A stretch of DNA of 64,000 nucleotides. Origin: Chloroflexi bacterium TSY. GTDB taxonomy: Bacteria > Chloroflexota > Anaerolineae > Caldilineales > Caldilineaceae. Of the stretch, positions 47,543 to 57,603 are shown piece after piece. How positions within the stretch are numbered: the first letter of the stretch is position 1; the number at the start of each line of letters is the position of its first letter. The position numbers and the translations under genes are program-made. A model generated the notes under the pieces. The model did no database searches. It worked only from the letters and a program-made list of their open reading frames with translations, and was not told the DNA's origin. The stretch spans positions 76,817-140,816 of the forward strand of contig JAHBNG010000029.1 in assembly GCA_019217005.1 (NCBI GenBank), in the 5' to 3' direction.

Positions 47543-47998
47543 CTTCTCAATTTGTCACACAAACAGAATGCCTGTTGACATCACTCGTTTTGACTATAGT
47601 GAAATCTGATAGAGAACGATAGTTTTCGCTGACCCATCTTCCCGGAAGGGGTCACAAATCGCCCCGCCTACTCTGCAATATCTGACCCCTTCCGGGAAGA
47701 TTCAGAACTCGTGTTTTCAAACTGACTTCACTTTAGATGGCAAATTCTCTGACAAACTTCTTACGTTTCGCATACGTCAATCTAACATAAGTACGATATA
47801 GTAAGCAGTATAAGTGAGTGTGTACCACAAAGTATGTAAGTGGAGCAGGTTCTCTGATTTGTGTAGTCTCCATTTACACACATTGGGACACACTCTCGTA
47901 TAAGTAATCACCGGATCGCAAGAAGTTGCTGGTTTGTTGCATCCTTGTGGATGTAACTGTGATGCAAGTATATCAAAATTATTTGGAGGATAAAGAAT
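47543..47998. other. Intergenic region with a long hairpin and family A copy 7
   Basis: A strong hairpin with arms TCTTCCCGGAAGGGGTCA (from 47637) and TGACCCCTTCCGGGAAGA (to 47700) and a 28-nt loop, without a clear T-run. Family A copy 7 lies at 47816-47895, flanked by GTATAAGT on both sides. The Hsp20 ribosome site GGAGG lies 9 bp before its ATG. No gene seen. Confidence 0.7.
47816..47895. repeat. Family A inverted-repeat element, copy 7
   Basis: 80 bp, arms GAGTGTGTACC / GGGACACACTC, flanked by GTATAAGT on both sides (8 identical bases). About 100 bp upstream of the Hsp20 gene. Confidence 0.85.
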
Positions 47999-48445
47999 AT
48001 GACTGCTTTGGTTCAATGGCACCCAACGAGAGAAATGGCAACCTTACGCCGCAATATGGATCGGATCTTTCACGAAGCCTTTGGTCCTTCGCTGCTCGAT
48101 AAATATAATGGTGGAACGACCGCTATTGCCCTAAATGTAGCCGAAGAAGAAGATGCCTATATCATCACAGCGTCTGTTCCAGGTATTGCACCGGACGCGC
48201 TTGAGGTTTCATTTAACGATGGTCTGCTCACGGTAAAAGGTGAGGTAATCGATGAGAGCGAATCGAAAGAAGCAAACTATCACCTGCGTGAACGACACTT
48301 TGGTCAGTACAGTCGGAGCATTCGTTTGCCCGCTACTATCGATGCAGATGCAATTGAAGCGGTTCACGAGAATGGAGTATTGACCCTGACCTTACCCAAG
48401 GCAGAAGATGCCAGACCAAAACGGATTGAGGTAAAAGGTAAGTAA
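47999..48445 (+). CDS. Hsp20/alpha-crystallin family small heat-shock protein
   Basis: 148 aa. A short N-terminal region (WHPTREMATLRRNMDRIFHE) is followed by the alpha-crystallin domain from about residue 40: ALNVAEEEDAYIITASVPGI, then LLTVKGEVIDESESKE, HLRERHFGQYSRSIRLPATI and the conserved ENGVLTLTLPKAED. The C-terminal RPKRIEVKGK includes the I-x-V motif for oligomer contacts. It holds unfolded proteins in the cytoplasm for ClpB/DnaK to refold; clpB is 1.7 kb upstream. It has a GGAGG ribosome site and a very strong terminator follows. Confidence 0.93.
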   Translation: MTALVQWHPTREMATLRRNMDRIFHEAFGPSLLDKYNGGTTAIALNVAEEEDAYIITASVPGIAPDALEVSFNDGLLTVKGEVIDESESKEANYHLRERHFGQYSRSIRLPATIDADAIEAVHENGVLTLTLPKAEDARPKRIEVKGK

Positions 48446-48543
48446 CGGATCTACGAGTTGCTCTCACGGTATTGGCTGTTGAGCAGTAAGTAAACTTCCT
48501 ATCTTGTATACAAATATACTCGATTATTTGTATAATCGATTTC

Positions 48544-48594
48544 AAAAACGCCAAGGGTCGATGCGTAATAGACGCATCGACCCTTGGCGTTTTT
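48544..48594 (+). terminator. Terminator after the Hsp20 gene
   Basis: Arms AAAAACGCCAAGGGTCGATG and CATCGACCCTTGGCGTTTTT pair perfectly (about 22 bp) around a short loop. The symmetric A and T runs make it usable on both strands. Confidence 0.9.
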
Positions 48595-48774
48595 GGTTGA
48601 ACCATCGGAGAGCTGTTTCACCCATGCAACGCATTCTCTTGCTCTTGCACCCAACGTGAAACGCACCCGTGCTCTTGCTCTATTTGAAAACTACCTCCAG
48701 TGGCAGTACAATTTATTGATTGGATATTGCTTCGAAACTTTCCGGTAAAACACGAGAGCTCAAAACAAAACATT

Positions 48775-51700
48775 ATGCCCAAACGAACAGACATCTCCTC
48801 TATTTTGATCATCGGCTCTGGCCCGATTGTCATTGGCCAAGCATGTGAATTTGACTACTCAGGTGCACAAGCGTGCAAAGCATTGCGTCAGGAAGGTTAC
48901 CGCGTCGTGCTGGTCAATTCAAATCCAGCAACCATCATGACCGATCCGGATTTGGCAGACGCGACCTATATTGAACCACTGACTGTAGACATCGTAAGCA
49001 AAATTATCGCCAAAGAGAGGCCTGATGCGCTGTTGCCGACGGTAGGTGGACAGACCGGGATCAATTTGGCCGTCAGCCTAGCTGAAGCTGGCATACTAGA
49101 GAAACATAACGTTGAGCTGATCGGAGCGAATTTGCGGGCAATGCAGGTGGCCGAAGACCGCGAATTGTTCAAGCAAGCCATGACAAAAGTGGGGCTCGAA
49201 TCACCAAGAAGCGGTCTCGCCCGTTCTCTAGAAGATGCCCGCCGCATTGCACAGGAGATCGGACGCTATCCTATCTTCATCCGACCCAGTTTCACGTTGG
49301 GCGGCAGCGGTGCGGGCACGGTCTTTACACCTGAGGAATTTGATGAAAAGGTAGCATGGGGACTGCATGAAAGCCCAGTTGGCACTGTGCTCATTGAGGA
49401 ATCTCTGATTGGTTGGAAAGAATATGAGTTGGAAGTCATGCGCGATGGAGCAGACAACTTTGTGGTTGTTTGCTCCATTGAGAATCTGGATGCAATGGGC
49501 GTCCATACAGGCGATAGCATCACCATTGCACCTGCCCAAACGCTAACCGACAAAGAGTATCAGCGATTGCGAGATCAGGCACGGCTGGTGATGCGTGCGG
49601 TGGGCGTTGAAACGGGTGGCAGCAATGTCCAGTTCGCAGTTGACCCACAAACGGGTCGCGTCGTCATCATCGAAATGAATCCCCGGGTATCACGCTCAAG
49701 TGCATTGGCCTCCAAAGCAACAGGATTCCCCATTGCCAAGCTGGCAGCCAAAGTCGCCGTGGGGTATACATTAGATGAACTGAAAAACGATATCACACAA
49801 GAAACGGTTGCGGCTTTCGAACCTTCGATCGATTATGTCGTGGTTAAGATTCCACGTTGGGCCTTTGAAAAGTTTGCTGGGGTTGATCGCGAACTCGGCC
49901 CGCAAATGAAGTCGGTTGGTGAAGCAATGGCCATCGGGCGAACGTTTAAGGAGGCACTTCAAAAAGGCATTCGTAGTCTAGAAATCGGGCGGGATGGACT
50001 CGGTCCACTCGAACGCGACTCGGAAGGCGGGTTCAAGGGGTATGCAGCAGGGACAACGCTGCGCGATCTGCTCCGAATGCCAAATCGCGACCGGATCTAT
50101 GCTCTATATGAATCTCTCCTGCGCGGCGACGACCTCTCTCTGCTCTGCCAACTGACGCGGTTTGATCCGTGGTTTGTGGAGCAAATGAATCAAATTGCGA
50201 CGTTCGAGAAGCATCTATTAAGCATACAGAAGTCGGATGACGTGGATTTGCCTGAAGTTCTGGATGCGTCTACAGTTCTGCAGGCCAAACGGCTTGGTTT
50301 TAGTGATAGTCAACTGGCCAGAATCCTCTGTAAGAACGAGCCGAGTACGCACGAACAGAATGAAGAGCAGACACATCCAGAGGGCTCACTCGAACCCTTT
50401 GTGCCCCCAATCACTGAAGCAATCATCCGGCAATTACGCGCTGAGCACGAGATTGTTCCTACTTATCATCAAGTGGATACATGTGCAGCCGAGTTTGCCG
50501 CTTTCACTCCCTACCTCTACAGCAGTTACGAACGTGAAAGCGAAGCTCCTGCGACAAACCGTCCCAAGGTGATTATTTTGGGTGGTGGTCCAAACCGCAT
50601 CGGCCAAGGCATCGAATTTGACTATTGTTGCTGTCACGCCAGCTTTGCCCTCCAAGAATTGGGCTATGAGACAATCATGGTCAATTGCAATCCAGAGACG
50701 GTTAGCACTGACTATGACACCAGCGATCGTCTCTACTTCGAACCTCTCACGCTGGAAGATGTGTTAAACATCGTTGAGCGTGAATCCTCTTCCTCATCTC
50801 GCACCCCCTTGGCCTCCACCGCAACCGCCTCCCCTCTTCTTGGCGTCATCGTCCAATATGGAGGACAAACGCCGCTCAACTTGGCCCATCGATTACAGGA
50901 AGCTGGTGTACCCATTCTGGGAACGCCGCCTGATGCAATTGACTTAGCAGAGGATCGAGATCGGTTTGAAGAGTTGTTAGAACGGCTGAATATCCCAGCG
51001 CCCAATCATGGAACCGCCCGCTCAGTGGACGAAGCTGTTCAGGTCGCTGAACAGGTTGGTTATCCAGTAGTTGTGCGACCATCTTACGTTTTAGGCGGAC
51101 GAGCGATGGTGATTGTAGACGATCAGGCATCTCTACAAATATATATGGAAGAGGCCGTCAGCGTAGCTGAATCGACAGTGGGTCTTGCTGATAAACCGAT
51201 TCTGATCGATCAATTTCTGGAAGATGCATTTGAAGTGGATGTCGATGCGATATGTGATGGTGAACGTCTCGTGATCGGCGGCATTATGCAGCACATTGAG
51301 GAGGCAGGAATCCATAGTGGAGATAGTGCTTGCGTCTTGCCGCCTTACAAGATCAGCAGCTACCATCTTGATATTATCCGCAACTATACAGAACGATTGG
51401 GGATTGCATTGGGTGTCCGCGGCCTAATGAATGTTCAATACGCTGTGAAAGACGACGTAGTCTATGTGCTGGAGGTCAATCCACGGGCCAGTCGCACGGT
51501 CCCATTTGTGAGTAAGGCGACAGGAAAACCTCTCGCTCAGCTGGCAGCCAAGGTGATGGTAGGAAAACCTCTTGCTGAAGTGGGTCTTACGGATGAGCCC
51601 AAATTGGATGGTTTCTTCGTCAAAGAAGCTGTCTTACCGTGGAAAAAGTTTACAGGCATCGATACATTGTTGGGACCAGAGATGCGTTCAACGGGGGAAG

Positions 51701-52185
51701 TAATGGGTCATGCATCAAGCTTTGGTCACGCATTTGTCAAGAGTCAAATGGGAGCAGATTCGCGCCTTCCCACAGAAGGGGGTATTCTCATTACGGTCAA
51801 TGATTTTGACAAGGGCGAAGCGCTCAAGATCGCACGCAATTTGTATCGGCTGGGCTTGTCTATCTATGCAACCAGCGGCACAGCAGATTTCATTGAACGC
51901 GCCAATATTCCGGTACAGACGCTACAAAAGGCTGCGAGTCAGGAGTCAGACTATACGACGCTCGACGCCATGCGCGATGGCAAAGTACAACTGATCATCA
52001 ACACACCGTTTGGGCCGCATAGCAGAGAGGATGGCATCAAAATTCGCCAGCTCGCCACGCGCATGGAAATCCCGCTCATCACCACACTGTCTGCCGCCCA
52101 CGCGGCGGTCAATGGAATTCGAGCAACACAACAAAAAGAGCTAGAAGTACGCAGTTTGCAGGAGCATTATGAGATGTGTAAGTGA
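48775..52185 (+). CDS. carB: Carbamoyl-phosphate synthase large subunit
   Basis: 1136 aa from ATG 48775, where the family begins ([20 protein letters not shown]). Upstream codons to 48700 do not match the family. It makes carbamoyl phosphate for arginine and pyrimidines with the CarA glutaminase. Two homologous ATP-grasp halves: [20 protein letters not shown] (first) and [20 protein letters not shown] (second), ATP sites with [12 protein letters not shown] and [12 protein letters not shown]. The C-terminal MGS-like allosteric domain begins [18 protein letters not shown] Ser/Thr/Ala-rich insertion (about residues 675-690) is unusual. carA lies 7.3 kb downstream in the arg cluster. Confidence 0.95.
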   Translation: MPKRTDISSILIIGSGPIVIGQACEFDYSGAQACKALRQEGYRVVLVNSNPATIMTDPDLADATYIEPLTVDIVSKIIAKERPDALLPTVGGQTGINLAVSLAEAGILEKHNVELIGANLRAMQVAEDRELFKQAMTKVGLESPRSGLARSLEDARRIAQEIGRYPIFIRPSFTLGGSGAGTVFTPEEFDEKVAWGLHESPVGTVLIEESLIGWKEYELEVMRDGADNFVVVCSIENLDAMGVHTGDSITIAPAQTLTDKEYQRLRDQARLVMRAVGVETGGSNVQFAVDPQTGRVVIIEMNPRVSRSSALASKATGFPIAKLAAKVAVGYTLDELKNDITQETVAAFEPSIDYVVVKIPRWAFEKFAGVDRELGPQMKSVGEAMAIGRTFKEALQKGIRSLEIGRDGLGPLERDSEGGFKGYAAGTTLRDLLRMPNRDRIYALYESLLRGDDLSLLCQLTRFDPWFVEQMNQIATFEKHLLSIQKSDDVDLPEVLDASTVLQAKRLGFSDSQLARILCKNEPSTHEQNEEQTHPEGSLEPFVPPITEAIIRQLRAEHEIVPTYHQVDTCAAEFAAFTPYLYSSYERESEAPATNRPKVIILGGGPNRIGQGIEFDYCCCHASFALQELGYETIMVNCNPETVSTDYDTSDRLYFEPLTLEDVLNIVERESSSSSRTPLASTATASPLLGVIVQYGGQTPLNLAHRLQEAGVPILGTPPDAIDLAEDRDRFEELLERLNIPAPNHGTARSVDEAVQVAEQVGYPVVVRPSYVLGGRAMVIVDDQASLQIYMEEAVSVAESTVGLADKPILIDQFLEDAFEVDVDAICDGERLVIGGIMQHIEEAGIHSGDSACVLPPYKISSYHLDIIRNYTERLGIALGVRGLMNVQYAVKDDVVYVLEVNPRASRTVPFVSKATGKPLAQLAAKVMVGKPLAEVGLTDEPKLDGFFVKEAVLPWKKFTGIDTLLGPEMRSTGEVMGHASSFGHAFVKSQMGADSRLPTEGGILITVNDFDKGEALKIARNLYRLGLSIYATSGTADFIERANIPVQTLQKAASQESDYTTLDAMRDGKVQLIINTPFGPHSREDGIKIRQLATRMEIPLITTLSAAHAAVNGIRATQQKELEVRSLQEHYEMCK

Positions 52186-52273
52186 TGTTTCTTGTTGATG
52201 TGATTAAGTGGGGCGATTCGGTTATTTAGTCGCAAGAAACTATCAACGCGATAATGCGTATTGATATGTAGTA

Positions 52274-52657
52274 TTAAGAACTCGGATAATCGGCTCGTAT
52301 ATAGCGTAGAGGTAAGACGGCTGTGATTAGACAGAGCAAAAATACGACAATGAGAACAGCTTGACCCGTGATGGAAAGTTCAGCGAATTCTCGCTGGAGA
52401 TAGGAAAGGAGCAACACGATGGCAATCAGTCCATTGCTCATGACAGCAGATAGCAAAATAGGAACGTGAATAATTCGTTGTCCGGCCGATGCGACGAAGA
52501 GGCAACCAAGAGCAATCAGGACAGATCCTGCAATGCGAGCAGGCCAGGCAGGACCAGCAACCTGAAGCCCCCAACCAATCATTAGATTGCGCGGAAAAAT
52601 TAAGAGAAAAGCGCCGACTCCCAGACCAATAATGAAGCCATTCAGCCGAAATATCAT
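52274..52657 (-). CDS. Hypothetical membrane protein
   Basis: About 127 aa from ATG 52657; the frame stays open to 52741. Four hydrophobic helices (FIIGLGVGAFLLIFP, IAGSVLIALGCLFVAS, LLSAVMSNGLIAIVLLLSYL, VLIVVFLLCLITAVLPL). No conserved motif that I know. Divergent from the rhomboid gene, sharing its promoter region. Confidence 0.6.
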   Translation of the reverse strand: MIFRLNGFIIGLGVGAFLLIFPRNLMIGWGLQVAGPAWPARIAGSVLIALGCLFVASAGQRIIHVPILLSAVMSNGLIAIVLLLSYLQREFAELSITGQAVLIVVFLLCLITAVLPLRYIRADYPSS

Positions 52658-52775
52658 ACGGATCGGACGATAGTAATCAGTTAACGAATAAGCCACAGTC
52701 AATCCCAATAATAAGATGCGTTGATGGGAAATTGAGAACAAAGAATACAGACCTCCAAATCAGGACTTTGATTAT

Positions 52776-53538
52776 ATGCTGGGACAAAACTTTTCACAAA
52801 ACAATCGATTTGACGGGGTGGTTCATTTTAGGCGGACAATTAGGTTTACATTTTTGCAAAGAGAAAAGATGTTTATATTTTCTACTTTGAGCCATGCTCA
52901 GGCAGAAAATGACCTCATATAGATTTTTATCTATGTATCAAAAGTGTAAACCTAATTCTGAACCACCCCGATTTGACCTAATAAAAGCAGCCTATATGTT
53001 AGGCGGAATTGTACTCTTTCTTTGGCTAATCGAGTTTGCAGATCTGATTATTTTTCGCGGATCGCTCGATTACCTGGGTGTCTATCCACGGACACTCGTT
53101 GGCTTGCGCAATATATTCTTTTCGCCTTTCCTCCATTCAGGTTTTGGCCATCTCATCTCCAATACCTTCCCATTTTTGATCCTTGGCGGATTCGTGCTCT
53201 TGCGCGGAACAAAGGATTTTGCACAAGTAACGCTCATTGCAGCAGTCGTAAGCGGATTTGGTGTCTGGCTGTTAGGTGGGGCCCAAACTGTTCATATTGG
53301 TGCCAGTGGTATCGTATTTGGTTATTTGGGATATCTAATTTTACGTGGCTATTTCGAGCGCAGCTTCGTGGCCATCCTCATTGCGCTTGTTACACTCTTC
53401 TTTTTTAGTGGGCTTTTATGGGGTGTTCTGCCACTGCGGATGGGGATTTCTTGGTTAGGGCATCTCTTTGGATTTGTAGGGGGTGGATTGGCCGCTTATT
53501 GGATCGTCCAGCAACAACAGAAAAACTTACTTTCTTAA
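52776..53538 (+). pseudogene. Rhomboid family intramembrane protease, split by a family E element
   Basis: Original start: ATG 52776 (MLGQNFSQNN). A 155-bp element at 52815-52969 then interrupts. Deleting it and one copy of GATTTGAC gives MLGQNFSQNNRFDLIKAAYM in frame, about 202 aa. The remainder carries six membrane helices with rhomboid features: HSGFGHLISNTFPFL, the catalytic Ser in HIGASGIVFGYLGYL (GxSG) and His in SWLGHLFGFVGG. The active-site part is intact. A new start inside the element (ATG 52894) would give a 214-aa protein with a different N-terminus, so activity may survive if it is translated, but it lost its native promoter link. Confidence 0.85.
52815..52969. mobile_element. 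Family E MITE, copy 2 (in rhomboid gene)
   Basis: 155 bp, same length and ends as copy 1 (GGGGTGGTTCA / TGAACCACCCC) with scattered differences inside. Exact 8-bp duplication GATTTGAC at 52807-52814 and 52970-52977. Confidence 0.94.
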
Positions 53539-53543
53539 TACTA

Positions 53544-53572
53544 TTGACATCAGATATACCTTGTGTTAGACT
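53544..53572 (+). promoter_or_regulatory. Strong promoter in a gene-free stretch
   Basis: Consensus -35 TTGACA (53544-53549), 17-bp spacer, -10 TAGACT (53567-53572). It begins 5 bp after the rhomboid stop and is followed by no reading frame, only by a terminator. Confidence 0.6.
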
Positions 53573-53579
53573 GTCATTA

Positions 53580-53720
53580 ATATGTTGAACAATCCTTACT
53601 CCTTTTCAGCTATCAGGCCTCGCAGCAAACTTGCCAAACACTCGTTTGGATCTTTGCACGCGGGATAGACCAGATTTCTTGACTTGACTAGCAAAGCCCT
53701 CCAGGCGGAGGGCTTTTTTT
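53580..53720 (+). ncRNA. Candidate small RNA
   Basis: The predicted transcript runs from about 53580 to the terminator, about 140 nt. Within it there is an arm pair around CCAAACACTCGTTTGG and a terminator hairpin AGCCCTCC-AGGC-GGAGGGCT plus seven T at 53695-53720. No open reading frame with a ribosome site. It does not match SRP, tmRNA or RNase P signatures that I know. Supported only by the promoter, terminator and lack of coding. Confidence 0.5.
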
Positions 53721-53817
53721 ATTTACCTAAACTGAGCTCTGTATGAAAACGTGCTTTTGCTTTGTCTGGTAGAGCTGTAGAGAACCCTATGTATTCGTCA
53801 CAACCGCAGTATAAATT

Positions 53818-54562
53818 ATGTACAACCCGAAATCATTTCACGAAACAGATGTAAATAAGCTCCACAACTTAGTGCTTATCCGAAAAGTTCTGTGCCAAGC
53901 ATTCGGCTCGAGAGGCTGATTGGACTCACAACCACTTTTCGGATAGGTTCTTAATGGAACAATATTCCTTTGCCACAATCGTTACGAGTGATCCAAAGGG
54001 CATCCCGTTTGCGACGCACATGCCGATTGTGCTCGACCGGACACGGGGTTTGAATGGAACACTAGTGAGCCATATGGCACGTGCAAATCCGCAATGGAAA
54101 CACTTTCAACAAGAACAGGAGATTCTGGCCATTTTTCAAGGGCCACACGCCTATATTTCCCCCTCTTGGTATGAAGGTGAGTTCAATGTTCCCACTTGGA
54201 ATTACGCTGTTGTTCATGTGTACGGGATTCCCAAGATTGTGGAAGATACTGCAGTATTGCTGCAGATTATGACCGAATTGGTTGCCACTTATGAGCACTC
54301 GATGCCGGAGCCGTGGAGGGTGCCTTGGGCGGACGAGAGAATAACCAACTTGCTCAAGGCAATTGTCGGATTCGAACTGGAGATTACTCGACTAGAGGGT
54401 AAATTTAAGCTGAATCAAAATAAAGCGGTTGCGGATCAGTTGAGTGTCGTCAAGGCCCTGAGGGATTCTGCAAATCAGCTAGAGTCAATGGTGGCTCAAA
54501 TGATGACAAACAGTCTTGGCTCTTTGGGATCTTATATGGTTGACAAAGAGACGAAAGACTAG
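53818..54562 (+). pseudogene. PaiB-type FMN-binding negative regulator, split by a family B element
   Basis: Original start ATG 53818 gives MYNPKSFHETDVNKLHNL, matching the PaiB N-terminus. A 78-bp family B element (53872-53949) follows. Removing it and one CTTA joins LHNL to MEQYSFATIVTSDPKGIPF in frame, giving about 221 aa. Downstream are family motifs LVSHMARANPQWK, ILAIFQGPHAYISPSWY and TWNYAVVHVYG (flavin split-barrel fold). PaiB proteins bind FMN and repress sporulation and protease genes in Bacillus; the role here is unknown. An internal ATG at 53954, directly after the element, could give a 202-aa protein lacking the first helix. Confidence 0.85.
53872..53949. repeat. Family B inverted-repeat element in paiB
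   Basis: 78 bp, GTGCTTATCCGAAAAGT at the left, ACTTTTCGGATAGGTT at the right. 4-bp duplication CTTA at 53868-53871 and 53950-53953; frame restoration of paiB confirms it. Confidence 0.9.
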
Positions 54563-54621
54563 TGTCGGTTGAGTGACGAAGTCGTATCGAAACCAAAGCG
54601 GGTCAACCACATGAAATTCTG

Positions 54622-55215
54622 TTGAGCCACAGTTTTAGATTGCTGATGAAACGGTCTTTATCCATACCAATCTTAATGAACAGTGACGTAATTTTACGCC
54701 CACCACAGGAGCAAGACAAAAAAGAACGTCTGGCTCTTGGACGAGACGTCGAATTCGTGCGAATGGTCGGAGGAAATCTAGATCGGATCGTACCCTTAAC
54801 GCCAAAAGAGGTTGATGAATGGTTCAACAAGATATGTCACTCTGCTCATAATTGGGTCATTGAGGCCGATGGTCAATACAGAGGAACAGCTTGTCTTCAT
54901 TCAATGAACGAACAGGATCGTCGAGCAGTCTACTCGATTGGTTTACACGATCCGACAACACGAGGACGCGGCATTGGCACAATTGTAACGCAAATGGTTC
55001 TACAATATGCATTCACGACACTGAATCTACATCGGGTGAGCTTACGCGTCCTAGATTTTAATCAGCGAGCAATTGCCTGCTATCGCAAATGCGGCTTTGT
55101 AGAGGAAGGCGTCGAACGCGAAACTTTCTTTTGTGATGGTCAATGGCATAACGATATTATGATGGGAATTTTGAATCATGAATACGCACAACTCATTGAA
55201 GAGAAAGGTAACTGA
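54622..55215 (+). CDS. GNAT family N-acetyltransferase (RimJ/RimL-like)
   Basis: Up to 197 aa; the start may be 54676 (MNSDVILRPPQEQDKKERL), which fits the family better. The acetyl-CoA loop is DPTTRGRGIGTIVTQMVLQY, and the last part NLHRVSLRVLDFNQRAIACY with RKCGFVEEGVERE is typical of RimJ/L-type acetyltransferases that modify protein N-termini or small amines. The substrate is unknown. Independent gene following paiB. Confidence 0.85.
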   Translation: MSHSFRLLMKRSLSIPILMNSDVILRPPQEQDKKERLALGRDVEFVRMVGGNLDRIVPLTPKEVDEWFNKICHSAHNWVIEADGQYRGTACLHSMNEQDRRAVYSIGLHDPTTRGRGIGTIVTQMVLQYAFTTLNLHRVSLRVLDFNQRAIACYRKCGFVEEGVERETFFCDGQWHNDIMMGILNHEYAQLIEEKGN

Positions 55216-55261
55216 ACCTGCACAAACCACAGAACACTTCTTTGGAGTAACCTACGAATCT

Positions 55262-55342
55262 GGGTGTGTACTGCAAAGTGTGGAAATGGAGCAGACTCTC
55301 TGAGTGCGCGGTTTTCATTTACACACTTTGGGACACACTATC
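55262..55342. repeat. Family A inverted-repeat element, copy 8
   Basis: 81 bp, GGTGTGTAC / GGGACACACTATC. Flanks CGAATCT and CGAATCC suggest a diverged target duplication. Confidence 0.8.
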
Positions 55343-55352
55343 CGAATCCTCA

Positions 55353-55484
55353 GAGCGTGTTTTAAAAGTCATTCTGAGGAGGTTTTGGGACGAAGAATCG
55401 AACGTTCCAAGTGCAAAAAGAGGATTCTTCGCTCCGTTCCTCCACTCAGAATGACACGCTTTGGCATTTTTAAAACACCCTCTC
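55353..55484. repeat. Palindromic element G (132 bp)
   Basis: Outer arms GTGTTTTAAAA (left) and TTTTAAAACAC (right); inner arms TCATTCTGAGGAGG / CCTCCACTCAGAATGA. It sits next to family A copy 8 upstream of argC. A related stretch (GATTCTTCACTTCGTTCGAC) is at about 32790. Confidence 0.65.
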
Positions 55485-55566
55485 AGCTACTTTGATTCCT
55501 GGTGAACCCTAGATAATATTTATCCACTCGTTACATCGATTAGCGAACAAACAGGAGCAACCAATT

Positions 55567-56598
55567 ATGTATAAAGCAGGCATTGCTGGCGCAACTGGCT
55601 ATACTGGTCTTGAACTGGTGCAGTTGATCCAGCGCCACCCCCAACTCGAAATCGGTTGGCTCACCAGCGAAAACAGCGCTGGTAGCACTTTGTCCGATAT
55701 CCATGCCGTACCGTGGAATTATCCGCTGATCAAGCTAGAAGAGGCCATGACGCGTACTGATGAAGTCGACGTTGTCTTTCTTTGTTTGCCTCATGCGGCT
55801 TCGATCGAACCAGTTAAGGCGGTTGTCGAGGCTGGCCTATTGGCCATCGACCTGAGCGCAGACTTTCGACTACGCGATGCTGCCCATTATGAACGCTGGT
55901 ACGGCGTCCAGCATACGGCGCAGGATCTACTCAGCGAATTTGTTTATGGGCTCAGCGAAATCTACAGAGAAGAAATTCGTGGCGCACGCCTGATTGCAAA
56001 CCCTGGTTGCTATCCGACCAGCGTCAATCTGGGTCTTTATCCGCTGGCCAAAGCAGGTTGGCTGGGTGAACGGGTCATTGTCGACAGCAAGAGCGGCGTC
56101 AGTGGTGCCGGACGCAAAGCTTCATTGCCCTTTAGCTTTGCCGAAGCCAACGAAAATCTGTCACCTTACAACATTGGCATCCGCCATCGTCACATTGCCG
56201 AGATGGAGCAGGTCTTGAACAATGTCAATGGACATAAGCCCCATCGCTTTATCTTCTCCCCTCATCTGCTGCCTGTCAATCGCGGCATTCTCAGTACCAT
56301 GTATGTCGACGTCGTTGAAGGCGTCTCTGAAGACGAAATTCGCACTATCTATGCTGAAGCATATGCCAACGAACCGTTTGTTCATGTGTTACCTGCAGGT
56401 CAGACAGCGTCTCTACGTCATACAGTCCACACGAATCGATGTGCAATCAGCATTACGCCTGTCGATCCGGTACATCCAAACGGCGCTGAATATATCATCA
56501 CGGCAACCGAAGACAATCTGCTCAAAGGTGCGAGTGGACAAGCCATGCAGAATTTTAATATTGCGGTTGGTTTAGAGGAGACGATGGGGTTGTTGTAA
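55567..56598 (+). CDS. argC: N-acetyl-gamma-glutamyl-phosphate reductase
   Basis: 343 aa, AGGAG ribosome site upstream. Third step of arginine synthesis: NADPH-dependent reduction of N-acetylglutamyl phosphate. Rossmann start MYKAGIAGATGYTGLELVQL, LPHAASIEPV, the active-site Cys in ARLIANPGCYPTSVNLGL, and the His-containing IGIRHRHIAEMEQVL. First gene of a plus-strand cluster argC-argB-argD-NAGS-carA. Confidence 0.95.
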   Translation: MYKAGIAGATGYTGLELVQLIQRHPQLEIGWLTSENSAGSTLSDIHAVPWNYPLIKLEEAMTRTDEVDVVFLCLPHAASIEPVKAVVEAGLLAIDLSADFRLRDAAHYERWYGVQHTAQDLLSEFVYGLSEIYREEIRGARLIANPGCYPTSVNLGLYPLAKAGWLGERVIVDSKSGVSGAGRKASLPFSFAEANENLSPYNIGIRHRHIAEMEQVLNNVNGHKPHRFIFSPHLLPVNRGILSTMYVDVVEGVSEDEIRTIYAEAYANEPFVHVLPAGQTASLRHTVHTNRCAISITPVDPVHPNGAEYIITATEDNLLKGASGQAMQNFNIAVGLEETMGLL

Positions 56599-56621
56599 GA
56601 ACATATGAGGAACATGTAACG

Positions 56622-57437
56622 ATGGAATCCGAACCCAAATATGAAGACGAATTACCCAATCCTCCTCCCTTCATCATCGTAATCAAAGTGGGTGGCAACG
56701 AACTGGACGACGAAGCCTTTCTCGTGGGGTTGGCCAACGCTGTACGTAGTATCATTGATGCAGGACATTTTCCTGTTGTGGTGCATGGGGGTGGAAAAGC
56801 GATTGCGGCCTATCAGCAACGACTGGGTCTACAGACAAAGTTTTTGGACGGATTACGTGTCACAGATGAAGCAAGTCTGGACGTCGCGGAGATGGTTCTG
56901 AGCGGGTTAATGAACAAACGTGTGGTGCGCGCCCTTGTCAATGCCGATGTCCGTGCAGCAGGCATCAGCGGGGTCGATGATGGGACGATCTATGTGGAAC
57001 AGATGTGGCATCCATTGGGCGATCTGGGTCGGGTCGGTGACATCCGAGATGTTGATCCAAACTTGCTCCAAACATTGATCGATGCAAAGATTGTCCCAGT
57101 GATCAGTCCAATCAGTATTGGTGCCCTAGACGCTGCAAGTTATAACGTCAACGCCGATCATGCAGCCACAGCGATAGCGGGAGCACTCAAAGCGATTAAG
57201 CTCATCTTTGTCAGCAATGTACCGGGTGTCTTGGTAGCAGGCCGGGTGGCTCGAGCTGTCACAGCCGACCAGGCTGAAAGCTGGATCGATGAAGGCATCA
57301 TTACAGATGGAATGATCCCCAAAGTGCGAAGCGCAGTCAACGCGGTTCGCAATGGTGTGGCCCAAGCTGTCATCACCAATTTAGCAGGTGTTCAAGAGGG
57401 TAGCGGTACAGGAATCATTGGGAGTGGGGGAGGTTAG
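56622..57437 (+). CDS. argB: Acetylglutamate kinase
   Basis: 271 aa, 23 bp after argC, GAGGA ribosome site. Phosphorylates N-acetylglutamate with ATP. Amino-acid-kinase fold: IIVIKVGGNELDDEAF (catalytic Lys), VVVHGGGKAIAAYQQ (Gly-rich loop), FLDGLRVTDEASLDVAEMV (substrate Arg), YNVNADHAATAIAGAL (Asn and Asp) and GMIPKVRSAVNAV (Lys). No long N-terminal helix of the arginine-inhibited class is obvious, only a short acidic extension. Confidence 0.94.
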   Translation: MESEPKYEDELPNPPPFIIVIKVGGNELDDEAFLVGLANAVRSIIDAGHFPVVVHGGGKAIAAYQQRLGLQTKFLDGLRVTDEASLDVAEMVLSGLMNKRVVRALVNADVRAAGISGVDDGTIYVEQMWHPLGDLGRVGDIRDVDPNLLQTLIDAKIVPVISPISIGALDAASYNVNADHAATAIAGALKAIKLIFVSNVPGVLVAGRVARAVTADQAESWIDEGIITDGMIPKVRSAVNAVRNGVAQAVITNLAGVQEGSGTGIIGSGGG

Positions 57438-57451
57438 ATGAGAAAGGCTAA

Positions 57452-57531
57452 GTGCTTATCCGAAAAGTTCTGTGGCGGTGCATTCTCGCTCGAGAAGCTG
57501 GTCGAACTCACAACCACTTTTCGGATAGGTT
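57452..57531. repeat. Family B inverted-repeat element between argB and argD
   Basis: 80 bp, same ends as the copy in paiB, with 4-bp duplication CTAA at 57448-57451 and 57532-57535. It could form a hairpin in the arg mRNA and reduce read-through into argD. Confidence 0.88.
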
Positions 57532-57603
57532 CTAAGGCTTAGCCTAACGACTCATCGTTAGGAACATAGACCAAAAACTCAGAACTCAACACAAGGAGAA
57601 ACT

